DNA from: Bacillota bacterium
GTDB lineage: Bacteria; Bacillota; Clostridia; Tissierellales; Peptoniphilaceae
Direction of reading: 5' to 3'
Length of the DNA stretch: 6,462 bases
Assembly: GCA_023393715.1 (NCBI GenBank)
Contig: JAEXCD010000009.1
Coordinates: 1 to 6,462, forward strand
The notes under the pieces were generated by a model. It was not told the DNA's origin. It did not search any database and saw nothing but the letters and a program-made list of their open reading frames with translations. Made by a program: the position numbers and the translations under genes. This document shows, in pieces, positions 1 through 5,520 of this stretch; the first letter of the stretch is position 1, and the number at the start of each line of letters is the position of its first letter.

Positions 1-375
1 CCCTTTACGTTCGCCTATGACAGTGATGCGCCCATCATCGATAAGATGGAGGCTCTGGTCCGAAACATCTACCGCGGCCGCGGCATTCAGTTAACGCCGG
101 CAGCGAAAAAGCAGGTTCAGCGCCTCACTGAGCTCGGCTTTGACAAGCTGCCGATCTGCGTCGCAAAAACGCAGTACAGCTTTTCCGACGATGCCGCACG
201 CTGCGGCGCCCCCGAGGATTTCACTGTCACGGTAAAAAGTGTCCGCGTATCCGCCGGAGCGGGATTCCTCGTCGTTTTGACCGGCGATATTCTCACGATG
301 CCCGGGCTTCCCAAAGTCCCCGCTGCGGAGAACATCGACGTCGATGAAAACGGTCGGATTCTCGGCCTGTTCTGA
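1..375 (+). CDS. fhs: Formate-tetrahydrofolate ligase, C-terminal 124 residues (5' end outside window)
   Basis: The frame is open from base 1 and ends at TGA 373-375, so only the C-terminal part of a protein of usually about 555-560 residues is present. The enzyme joins formate to tetrahydrofolate with ATP, giving 10-formyl-THF and feeding C1 units to purines, fMet and, in acetogens, the methyl branch of the Wood-Ljungdahl pathway; it is cytosolic. The family's C-terminal blocks are clear: TPAAKKQ, ELGFDKLPICVAKTQYS, the VRVSAGAGF block, and TGDILTMPGLPKVPAAE followed by IDVDENGRILGLF at the extreme end. The Met at base 46 is internal, because in-frame coding (PFTFAYDSDAPIIDK) precedes it with no ribosome site. 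The 3' end is intact and is followed by a strong hairpin, so this is the last gene of its transcript. The family call is very secure; whether the missing part is intact cannot be seen. Confidence 0.96.
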   Translation, partial: PFTFAYDSDAPIIDKMEALVRNIYRGRGIQLTPAAKKQVQRLTELGFDKLPICVAKTQYSFSDDAARCGAPEDFTVTVKSVRVSAGAGFLVVLTGDILTMPGLPKVPAAENIDVDENGRILGLF

Positions 376-379
376 TCGC

Positions 380-405
380 ATACAAAGCCTTCAATACAAA
401 GCCTT
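380..405. repeat. 12-bp direct repeat beside the fhs terminator
   Basis: ATACAAAGCCTT occurs at 380-391 and again at 394-405, exact copies two bases apart, between the fhs stop and the terminator stem. A local duplication is the simplest explanation. No function is evident. Confidence 0.7.
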
Positions 406-406
406 T

Positions 407-444
407 GCGGCGGAGTCGGATATCCGACTCCGCCGCTTTGTTTT
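407..444 (+). terminator. Rho-independent terminator of fhs
   Basis: A perfect 30-bp palindrome at 407-436 (half-site GCGGCGGAGTCGGAT) would form a very GC-rich hairpin and is followed by TTTGTTTT at 437-444. It begins 31 bases after the fhs stop. On the opposite strand it is not followed by a T-tract, so it is directional for fhs, although so strong a stem may also affect readthrough from the convergent phosphoesterase gene. Confidence 0.85.
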
Positions 445-448
445 GCCC

Positions 449-493
449 GGAAAACAGCTCTCTCAAAAACAGCTCCCGAAAAAACAATTCCCG
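449..493. repeat. Degenerate 15-bp tandem repeat, three units
   Basis: Units at 449-463 (GGAAAACAGCTCTCT), 464-478 (CAAAAACAGCTCCCG) and 479-493 (AAAAAACAATTCCCG) share an A-run, CA, then a pyrimidine-rich end. A weaker fourth unit may follow to about 508. The repeat lies in noncoding DNA between two convergent genes. It has no spacer structure and is probably replication slippage. An open minus-strand frame across it reads as a repeated RELF peptide but has no family resemblance or ribosome site. Confidence 0.55.
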
Positions 494-497
494 GAGC

Positions 498-515
498 AAA
501 AAAACGCAGGGCGCT
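498..515 (-). terminator. Possible weak terminator for the metallophosphoesterase gene
   Basis: Read on the minus strand, a short stem (AGCGC, loop CCT, GCGTT; plus positions 503-515) runs into seven T residues (plus A-run 498-504). It lies about 75 bases past the stop of the minus-strand gene. The stem is only five pairs with one G-U pair, so this is a weak candidate. Confidence 0.25.
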
Positions 516-588
516 GAACGGCTCCCTCCAGTTCGGTTTTTAGCCTGACTTTTGGGAATCACCTCAGTTTCCTGCGGTTCTTTCTGCG

Positions 589-1329
589 TTATAAAAAACG
601 ATGCTCCTGCGTATCGTATACGGCGATATCGTCAAACAGACACCGCAGATACTCCGCGGATACATCGATATGATGGTGGCCAAAAAGCCAGTATTGCGCT
701 TTTCGCTCCGCTTCATAGATCCGATCCAGCGCATAGCCCGGATGAAGCTTCTGATCCGGACTCCTCCGTATCGTTCGGAAATATTCCTCCGAGGGATGGC
801 TGATCGAGTAGCCCAGATATTTCTCCACAAAACCGCGCGGCCCGTCGTGCGAGATAATGAAATCCACCGGAGGCCCTGCCAGAAAACGGTCGATCGCCGA
901 TTCCGCCGCTTCCCGCTCGGGCATTTCCTGTGCAAAAAGCGTTTTTCCCAAATGCCACATACTCCGGTTTGCCGAATAGGCGCCCGGAAAAAACCAGAAA
1001 TCACAGCCGAACAGGGTCAGCCGCTCGCCCAGCAGGGGCGCAAAAACATGCTTCCCCAACCTGCGCACGCGGCCTCCGGCGTACGCAGTCATCTCCTGAC
1101 GCTCGATCCAGTCATAATTTTCATGATTTCCCAGGCACACGACCACATCACAGGGAAAGCTTCGCCAATACCGAAGCGTCTCGTCCTCCTCGCAGCACCA
1201 GGGAGCGCCAAAATCACCGCAATGAATGAGCAGATCATCCGATCGAATCCCGAGCATCTGCACGGCATTCCGGTCAATCTTGCTCAGATCCTGCGCTCCG
1301 TGAGTATCGCTGACAAAAAAGATCCGCAT
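589..1329 (-). CDS. Calcineurin-like metallophosphoesterase, cytoplasmic
   Basis: A 246-residue protein with the ordered metal-binding motifs of the superfamily: D8-T-H10 in VSDTHG, G38-D39 in CGDFG, G67-N68-H69-E70, H161 in ISHDGP and G217-H218-H219-H220. All dinuclear-metal ligands appear present, so it should be an active phosphohydrolase (phosphomonoesterase or phosphodiesterase); the substrate cannot be read from the sequence. There is no signal peptide or membrane segment, so it is cytosolic. The start at 1329 is backed by a purine-rich site (GGAAGGGAG) about six bases upstream. The gene stands alone, divergent from the secreted nucleotidase and convergent with fhs. Length and motif order suit the single-domain bacterial phosphoesterases related to the YfcE and ICC groups, but I would not assign it to either. 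The family is secure and the specific role unknown. Confidence 0.9.
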   Translation of the reverse strand: MRIFFVSDTHGAQDLSKIDRNAVQMLGIRSDDLLIHCGDFGAPWCCEEDETLRYWRSFPCDVVVCLGNHENYDWIERQEMTAYAGGRVRRLGKHVFAPLLGERLTLFGCDFWFFPGAYSANRSMWHLGKTLFAQEMPEREAAESAIDRFLAGPPVDFIISHDGPRGFVEKYLGYSISHPSEEYFRTIRRSPDQKLHPGYALDRIYEAERKAQYWLFGHHHIDVSAEYLRCLFDDIAVYDTQEHRFL

Positions 1330-1358
1330 ATCCCGCTCCCTTCCTCTCGCCTGCTTTC

Positions 1359-1387
1359 ATTTTAGCGAAACTTCGGCGGAGGGAAAA
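1359..1387 (-). promoter_or_regulatory. Tentative promoter of the metallophosphoesterase gene
   Basis: On the minus strand, TAAAAT (plus 1359-1364) makes a fair -10 box, with the poor -35 candidate TTTTCC (plus 1382-1387) exactly 17 bases upstream. A start near 1352 would leave a leader of about 20 bases containing the ribosome site. The weak -35 keeps confidence low. Confidence 0.3.
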
Positions 1388-1393
1388 GTCCCT
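1380..1393. repeat. Short inverted repeat in the divergent promoter region
   Basis: AGGGA (1380-1384) and TCCCT (1389-1393) are exact inverted copies around a four-base loop. A longer imperfect pairing also exists between GGGAAA (1381-1386) and TTTCCC (1413-1418). These sit between the two divergent phosphoesterase genes and overlap the tentative minus-strand -35, so an operator is possible. Equally they may reflect the local purine/pyrimidine-rich composition. Confidence 0.35.
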
Positions 1394-1418
1394 TTCCTTC
1401 AAAAAGAGAACGTTTCCC

Positions 1419-1447
1419 TTCCTAAAAATCTCATTATCGGGTATGAT
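1419..1447 (+). promoter_or_regulatory. Candidate promoter of the 5'-nucleotidase gene
   Basis: TATGAT at 1442-1447 is a good sigma-A -10 match. A weak -35 candidate, TTCCTA (1419-1424), lies 17 bases upstream. A start near 1454 would give a leader of about 50 bases ending in the strong ribosome site. The -10 box overlaps the upstream in-frame ATG at 1443, which argues against that codon being the translation start. Confidence 0.45.
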
Positions 1448-1493
1448 GGTACTGATCAATCAGCAGCAGCGCTGCACGGAAAAACAAGTATTC

Positions 1494-1500
1494 GGAGGAG
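1494..1500 (+). promoter_or_regulatory. Ribosome binding site fixing the nucleotidase start
   Basis: GGAGGAG at 1494-1500 lies five bases before ATG 1506. It selects the start that places a classic signal peptide at the N-terminus, over the in-frame ATG 63 bases upstream. Confidence 0.85.
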
Positions 1501-1505
1501 ATAGT

Positions 1506-3797
1506 ATGAAACAGAAAAGAAATCAAAGGCTCTTCTCATGGCTTCTTGTCTTTTCTCTGATTATGGGTCTGGTCTGGGCGCCGGTGAAATCACTCGCCGA
1601 TACCCCGGAACCAACTGCACCAACGGAGGAAACGACGGAAAGTCCGGCCGACGAAGCTTTGCGAAACGGCGAAAAGGAGCTGATTGTCCTGCACGCAAAT
1701 GATATACACGGACACGCTCAGCAGGATGCCAAAGGCGGCAATATCGGGTACGCCACCTTCAAAAACGTAGTTGATGCATTTAAGGCAGAGGGTAAAACGG
1801 TGCTGGTTTTGGATGCGGGCGATGCAACGCAGGGAACGAATTTCGCTACGCTGTCGAAGGGCAATTCGATGATTCGCCTTATGAATCAGATGCCGCTCGA
1901 CGGCTTTGTTCCCGGAAACCATGAATTCGATTACAACCGCGTCACCGCGTTGAACAATCGGGATAACTCAACATTTCCGTGGTACGCCTCCAACGTCTTT
2001 TATGAAGGAGGTACGGAACTCGTCTTCAAAGCCGGCGAGGTGATCGAACGGGACGGCATCAAAATCGGTCTGTTCGGCCTGGCCACTCCTGAAACAAAAT
2101 ATAAGGCGGACCCCCGAAATACCGAGGGCCTGCGCTTTGCTGACACGGTCGAAGAGAATGTTCAGATCGCGCAGGCGGAGATTGATCGCCTCCGCGGAGA
2201 GGGCGCTCAGGTCGTCATCATGCTCTGTCACCTCGGCAGCGATGAGGAATCCGTCGTTCGCTCCACGGCAGTCGCGCCGATGCTTCACGGTCTGGATCTC
2301 GTCATCGACGGGCACAGCCATACGGAATGGCCCGAGGGCTCCGCTCAGGGCGATGCGCTGCTCGTGTCGGCCGGTGAATACCTGAAAAACATCGGCGTTG
2401 TAACGATGACCCTCACCCCGGACGGGGTGACAAAATCCGCGCGTCTGATGCCCTACTCCGAGGCCGTCACCTACGGTGAAAATGCGGATATGGCGCAGGC
2501 GATCAAGGCGGTCGAGGATGAACAGGCGGAAACACAGAACGTCGTTATCGGTAAAACCGCAGCACTCCTCCAGGGCGAACGCGGCTTTGTCCGCACGCAG
2601 GAAACCAATCTCGGCGATTTGATCACCGACGCCATGCGGAAGAGCTCTGGTGCGGATGTGGTGCTCACCAACGGAGGCGGCATTCGCGCCTCCATCGACG
2701 AAGGAGATGTGACGGTCGGAGAGGTGTTCACCGTCCTGCCCTTTGGCAATGCCATGACCGTCATCAAGGTCACAGGACAGGATATTTTGGATGCGCTGAA
2801 CTTCGCCGCCTCGGATTATCCGGGCGCTGCGGGGCGCTTCCCGCACGTTTCAGGCATGACCTACCTCATTGAAACCCCCGAAAAGGGCGCCGAGGGCGAA
2901 GCCGCCAAGAGCCGCGTTACTGAGGTTCAAATCAACGGTGAAGCGCTTGAGCCGGAAAAAGTCTATACGCTGGCAACAAATGACTTCGTCGCCGTAGGCG
3001 GCGATGGATATACGATGTTCCACGGCAAGGAGCAGGTCGCGCTGTACGGCTCTCTGGCGGACATCGTTCAGACCTACATCGAGCATTTGAGCGCGGAAAG
3101 CGGAGATGCATTTATCTACACGGCGGATGGCCGTATTCGGGTTCTGCTTCACGCAGAGGATGCCGCCCTCAAGGCGACAGCCGAAATATCCGCTCTGAGC
3201 TTCTCCGACAGCCAGCTTCTTTCACAGGTCAAGCTCCTCGTAGGAAAGGCGGAGCATCCGATGGAGGGATATAAGACGGAAGCCTTTGACATCTCCTTCG
3301 TAAACGAAGCCCAGGAGAAGCTGGTGCCCCGTTTGAATGTTCTCGTCACGCTGCCGCTGAGCGAACTGAATCCGGAAAAGGTCACGCTGTTCCACATCCC
3401 CGCGTCCGGAGCGCCGGAGGAGGTGCCCATCGTATCTCGGGACGGTTCAAGCATCACCTTTGAAGCGAAGGATTTCTCGGTCTACGCTGTCGCAGAGGCG
3501 GTCCCCGGTGAATCCTCTTCCTCTTCCTCATCCGCATCGGAGTCCTCTCAATCGAGCTCCTCTTCCACTGCGCCCGTTGAGTCCTCCGAGCAGCCGCCAT
3601 CCGAGTCCTCTACGCCCTCGAGCAGCTCCTCTGCGGAACAGGGTAAGGATGTTACCGTGACAGTGCGGCCCGGAAACGGAACCAAGACGCCGAAAACCGG
3701 CGATTCCGGCGTTACCGTGCTGATCATCGTTTTAGGCGTTGCAATCGTCGCCTTTATCGGCGTTCTGGTCGTCAGGAACCGCGGAAACCGCAAATAA
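1506..3797 (+). CDS. Secreted, wall-anchored 5'-nucleotidase / metallophosphoesterase
   Basis: This 763-residue protein has a signal peptide (K2-R8 basic, hydrophobic core to about W24, likely cleavage after S29-L-A31). The metallophosphoesterase domain, about 58-310, has D66-I-H68, D103 and G105-D106, G137-N-H-E140, H242 (CHLG) and G269-H-S-H272. The 5'-nucleotidase C-terminal domain, about 345-545, has E366-TNLGD, N389-GGGIR394, LPFGN and GGDGY 498-502; F445 and F494 may be the aromatic pair that stacks the base in UshA-type enzymes. Next come a beta-rich pre-anchor domain (about 555-665, ending FEAKDFSVYAVAE), a Ser-rich spacer (670-709), T728-P-K-T-G732, a hydrophobic span (736-756) and the basic tail RNRGNRK. 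It should be joined to peptidoglycan by sortase and hydrolyse extracellular nucleotides, perhaps including nucleotide sugars or cyclic nucleotides. ATG 1506 is chosen for its ribosome site and signal peptide. It appears monocistronic, ending at a bidirectional terminator. Family and surface location are secure; exact substrates are not. Confidence 0.95.
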   Translation: MKQKRNQRLFSWLLVFSLIMGLVWAPVKSLADTPEPTAPTEETTESPADEALRNGEKELIVLHANDIHGHAQQDAKGGNIGYATFKNVVDAFKAEGKTVLVLDAGDATQGTNFATLSKGNSMIRLMNQMPLDGFVPGNHEFDYNRVTALNNRDNSTFPWYASNVFYEGGTELVFKAGEVIERDGIKIGLFGLATPETKYKADPRNTEGLRFADTVEENVQIAQAEIDRLRGEGAQVVIMLCHLGSDEESVVRSTAVAPMLHGLDLVIDGHSHTEWPEGSAQGDALLVSAGEYLKNIGVVTMTLTPDGVTKSARLMPYSEAVTYGENADMAQAIKAVEDEQAETQNVVIGKTAALLQGERGFVRTQETNLGDLITDAMRKSSGADVVLTNGGGIRASIDEGDVTVGEVFTVLPFGNAMTVIKVTGQDILDALNFAASDYPGAAGRFPHVSGMTYLIETPEKGAEGEAAKSRVTEVQINGEALEPEKVYTLATNDFVAVGGDGYTMFHGKEQVALYGSLADIVQTYIEHLSAESGDAFIYTADGRIRVLLHAEDAALKATAEISALSFSDSQLLSQVKLLVGKAEHPMEGYKTEAFDISFVNEAQEKLVPRLNVLVTLPLSELNPEKVTLFHIPASGAPEEVPIVSRDGSSITFEAKDFSVYAVAEAVPGESSSSSSSASESSQSSSSSTAPVESSEQPPSESSTPSSSSSAEQGKDVTVTVRPGNGTKTPKTGDSGVTVLIIVLGVAIVAFIGVLVVRNRGNRK
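3513..3632 (+). repeat. Ser-rich low-complexity spacer coding region
   Basis: The segment encodes residues 670-709 of the nucleotidase, mostly Ser with some Glu, Pro, Thr and Ala. It begins with two exact TCCTCT units (3513-3524) and the near copy TCCTCA (3525-3530). Later Ser codons mix TCC, TCT, TCA, TCG and AGC. This is the usual flexible wall-spanning spacer before a sorting signal. Confidence 0.7.
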
Positions 3798-3803
3798 CAC
3801 ATA

Positions 3804-3844
3804 CAAAAACATCCGCAGCCGTTACAGGCTGCGGATGTTTTTTT
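3804..3844. terminator. Bidirectional Rho-independent terminator
   Basis: A stem of about 16 pairs (3805-3820 with 3827-3842, core ACATCCGCAGCC / GGCTGCGGATGT) closes on the loop GTTACA. The right side ends in T3838-T3844. The left A-run (3805-3809) gives a T-run on the minus strand. The hairpin sits 7 bases after the nucleotidase stop and about 20 bases after the stop of the convergent minus-strand gene, so it can end both transcripts. Confidence 0.9.
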
Positions 3845-3862
3845 GTGCTTTTCCCGCTTCGT

Positions 3863-4876
3863 CTATTTCCCCTGGCAATACGCGCGCACAACGTCGCGAA
3901 CATACCGGAGGCGGTCATGTCCCACTGAGGGATCGACGGTGCAGTCCGCGCCGATCATGACGCCCTCGGTTCCGCTCTCATCGAGCAGTGCATAGAGATA
4001 ATCCCTGATCTCTTCATCGCTTCCGGAATAAAGAAGCGTGCCCGGGTTATTGTCAAAGCCGCCGACTACGGGCTTATTGTGGAACAGTTTCTTCCCTTCC
4101 TTCAGACTGACCTGCTCGGTATGCGTCGCCCAGTTCACGATATCCGCTGGATAATCCTTGTACAGCTCCAATGTGTTCGTAAACTCGCCCCAACCGCAGA
4201 TATGAAGCAGGATCTTCGAGCCGTATTCGTGAATGTGATTCATGACGGATACGTCCGTGTCTCGGACGTATTTCTCGTGGAAGGCCTGATCTGCACGGTC
4301 GTCCTGAACCTCCTGCGTGCTGTAGTACACGCCGTCGATATCGGTTTCCTTCATCAGGGCATCGACCAGCAGCAGCACATCCTTTTCAATCTCCTTTGCC
4401 GCCTGAACCATCAGATCCGGATTTTCAAAGAAGAGGCGGGTAAATTTGTCCGGAGCATCCTCGTCCTCAAAGAAATACAGACGGACGGCCTGAAGCGGCG
4501 AAAAAATGCTGTAGAAGGTCGGAACCTCATGCTTCGTATATTCCATGATTTCCCGCACCATGCTCACCTGCTCGCGAATCCATGGGTGCTGTGCGCCCAC
4601 AGACTGAATCTGTTTCAAATCCTCGGCGGTTTCAAACCTCTTTCCGTTCATGCTCGGATGGCCAAAAAAGCCGTCCGACATAATTTTCAGCATATCCGGC
4701 TGCAGATCATCGTACATGGCCTTGTGCCCATCGATAACGCGGCGCACGATGCCCGGATCCAGCAGCCCCCGGCAATGCTCATTGAACGGCGTAAAATGAT
4801 ACCAAAATCCGACGGGAACGCGGCTTGGCTTCTGATTGGCAAAAGCCGCCTCGACGACTTGTCTTCGCTCATTCAT
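3863..4876 (-). CDS. Uroporphyrinogen decarboxylase superfamily protein, likely methyltransferase-type (not HemE)
   Basis: A 337-residue protein with the URO-D superfamily layout: PSRVPVGFW near the start, D61-MLKIMSD68, HICGWGEF at 225-232, GGFDNN at 272-277 and GADC at 309-312, ending in a (V/R)-rich helix. True HemE has an N-terminal RQAGRYLPEY-type arginine motif, absent here; S67-D68 lies where HemE has its catalytic FSD aspartate. H225-x-C227 with C312 matches the His-x-Cys...Cys zinc pattern of corrinoid-linked methyltransferases such as MtaA, MtbA and CmuA, suggesting a zinc-dependent methyltransferase or related C1 enzyme. No corrinoid protein lies in the window. It is the last gene of the dhaK-dhaL operon, 24 bases after dhaL, with ribosome site AGGAAGG eight bases before ATG, and it ends at the shared terminator. 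It is probably cytosolic: no signal or membrane segments are seen. Superfamily secure; activity is inference. Confidence 0.88.
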   Translation of the reverse strand: MNERRQVVEAAFANQKPSRVPVGFWYHFTPFNEHCRGLLDPGIVRRVIDGHKAMYDDLQPDMLKIMSDGFFGHPSMNGKRFETAEDLKQIQSVGAQHPWIREQVSMVREIMEYTKHEVPTFYSIFSPLQAVRLYFFEDEDAPDKFTRLFFENPDLMVQAAKEIEKDVLLLVDALMKETDIDGVYYSTQEVQDDRADQAFHEKYVRDTDVSVMNHIHEYGSKILLHICGWGEFTNTLELYKDYPADIVNWATHTEQVSLKEGKKLFHNKPVVGGFDNNPGTLLYSGSDEEIRDYLYALLDESGTEGVMIGADCTVDPSVGHDRLRYVRDVVRAYCQGK

Positions 4877-4900
4877 CTCGTTTTCCTTCCTAATTCTGCA

Positions 4901-5506
4901 CTATTCTTCAGACAACGCAGCAAAAATCAACTGTCCCGCGACTGCGCCCCCATCTACGAGGCCCAGGCTTTTCTCTCCGTAGTACGCTGCGCGCCCGTGA
5001 ACCGATTTCATGTTTTTCGTCGATTCCGCACCCATTTCCGCCTTTTGAGCGGCGAGCTTCCATACCATTTCGGAATCGGCGCTGCTCCTGAGCTCCTGAA
5101 TCGCCGGAACAATGGCGTCCAGTATCGTTTTTTCGCCCGGTTTCGATCCGGCCTTGCTCATAATATTATTGATACCGTCTTCAAATGCCTCGCCCAGCGT
5201 CGCAACATCGACCTCTTCTTTACCGCGCAGCGACTTGGCCATCCCCATCATGCCAATGGAAAGAATGGTTCCCAGAGAGGAGGGCGCCGCTTCATTAAAC
5301 GTCTTCGAGGCGAGCAGGAGTAAACGGCCCAGATCCTTTTCCGCGCTCCCGGATACCGCTTCATATGCTGCCGCAAAGCCATTGCTCATGGAAATGCCGA
5401 GATCGCCGTCTCCGTTCCGCTGATCCAGCTCGATCAGGTAATCGCGATTCTCCGCCATCTTCTTTGCGATTTTTTCGAATCCCTTTATCAGTGCTTCTCG
5501 CTTCAT
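4901..5506 (-). CDS. dhaL: Dihydroxyacetone kinase subunit DhaL-like (nucleotide-binding subunit)
   Basis: This 201-residue protein matches the all-helical DhaL/DAK2 domain (about 200-210 residues). The Mg-nucleotide aspartates are D28, D33 and D35 in LDQRNGDGDLG, with the same spacing as D30, D35 and D37 of E. coli DhaL. The usual His after the third Asp (GDGDHG) is Leu36. Other family blocks are SSLGT (76-80), PGEKTILDAIVPA (123-135) and GRAAYYGEKSLGLVDGGA (171-188), where DhaL normally has DPGA. It carries ADP/ATP for phosphorylating the ketose held by DhaK. ATG 5506 is set by TAAGGAG, whose TAA is the dhaK stop, leaving 11 bases between genes: tight translational coupling. No DhaM phosphocarrier is in the window, so whether the donor is ATP or the PTS cannot be decided. 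The substrate may be dihydroxyacetone or another short ketose. Family call secure. Confidence 0.92.
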   Translation of the reverse strand: MKREALIKGFEKIAKKMAENRDYLIELDQRNGDGDLGISMSNGFAAAYEAVSGSAEKDLGRLLLLASKTFNEAAPSSLGTILSIGMMGMAKSLRGKEEVDVATLGEAFEDGINNIMSKAGSKPGEKTILDAIVPAIQELRSSADSEMVWKLAAQKAEMGAESTKNMKSVHGRAAYYGEKSLGLVDGGAVAGQLIFAALSEE

Positions 5507-5513
5507 CCCGCTG

Positions 5514-5520
5514 CTCCTTA
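5514..5520 (-). promoter_or_regulatory. dhaL ribosome binding site overlapping the dhaK stop
   Basis: On the minus strand TAAGGAG contains both the dhaK TAA stop (plus 5518-5520) and the dhaL Shine-Dalgarno, seven bases before the dhaL ATG. A terminating ribosome would sit on the dhaL site, which favours equal synthesis of the two partner subunits. Confidence 0.8.

Noticed and set aside
449..508. The 15-bp repeats as a CRISPR array.
   Set aside because: The units are contiguous and imperfect with no spacers, and there are no cas genes.
601..1365. A 254-codon plus-strand open frame opposite the metallophosphoesterase.
   Set aside because: The minus strand carries five intact phosphoesterase motifs and a ribosome site; the plus frame has neither.
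1443..1505. The upstream in-frame ATG at 1443 as start of the nucleotidase.
   Set aside because: It has no Shine-Dalgarno, lies within the likely -10 box and would bury the signal peptide behind 21 polar residues.
1968..2846. A 292-codon minus-strand open frame inside the nucleotidase gene.
   Set aside because: The plus-strand frame has all nucleotidase motifs in order. The antisense product shows no domain.
3863..4876. Calling the URO-D-like gene hemE (heme biosynthesis).
   Set aside because: The RQAGRY-type N-terminal motif is missing, a His-x-Cys...Cys pattern is present, and no heme genes are nearby.
4079..5323. A 414-codon plus-strand open frame running antisense to the URO-D-like and dhaL genes.
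   Set aside because: It crosses two well-identified genes and their junction, has no visible ribosome site and its Arg/His-rich translation matches no family. It is a shadow of biased codons on the other strand.
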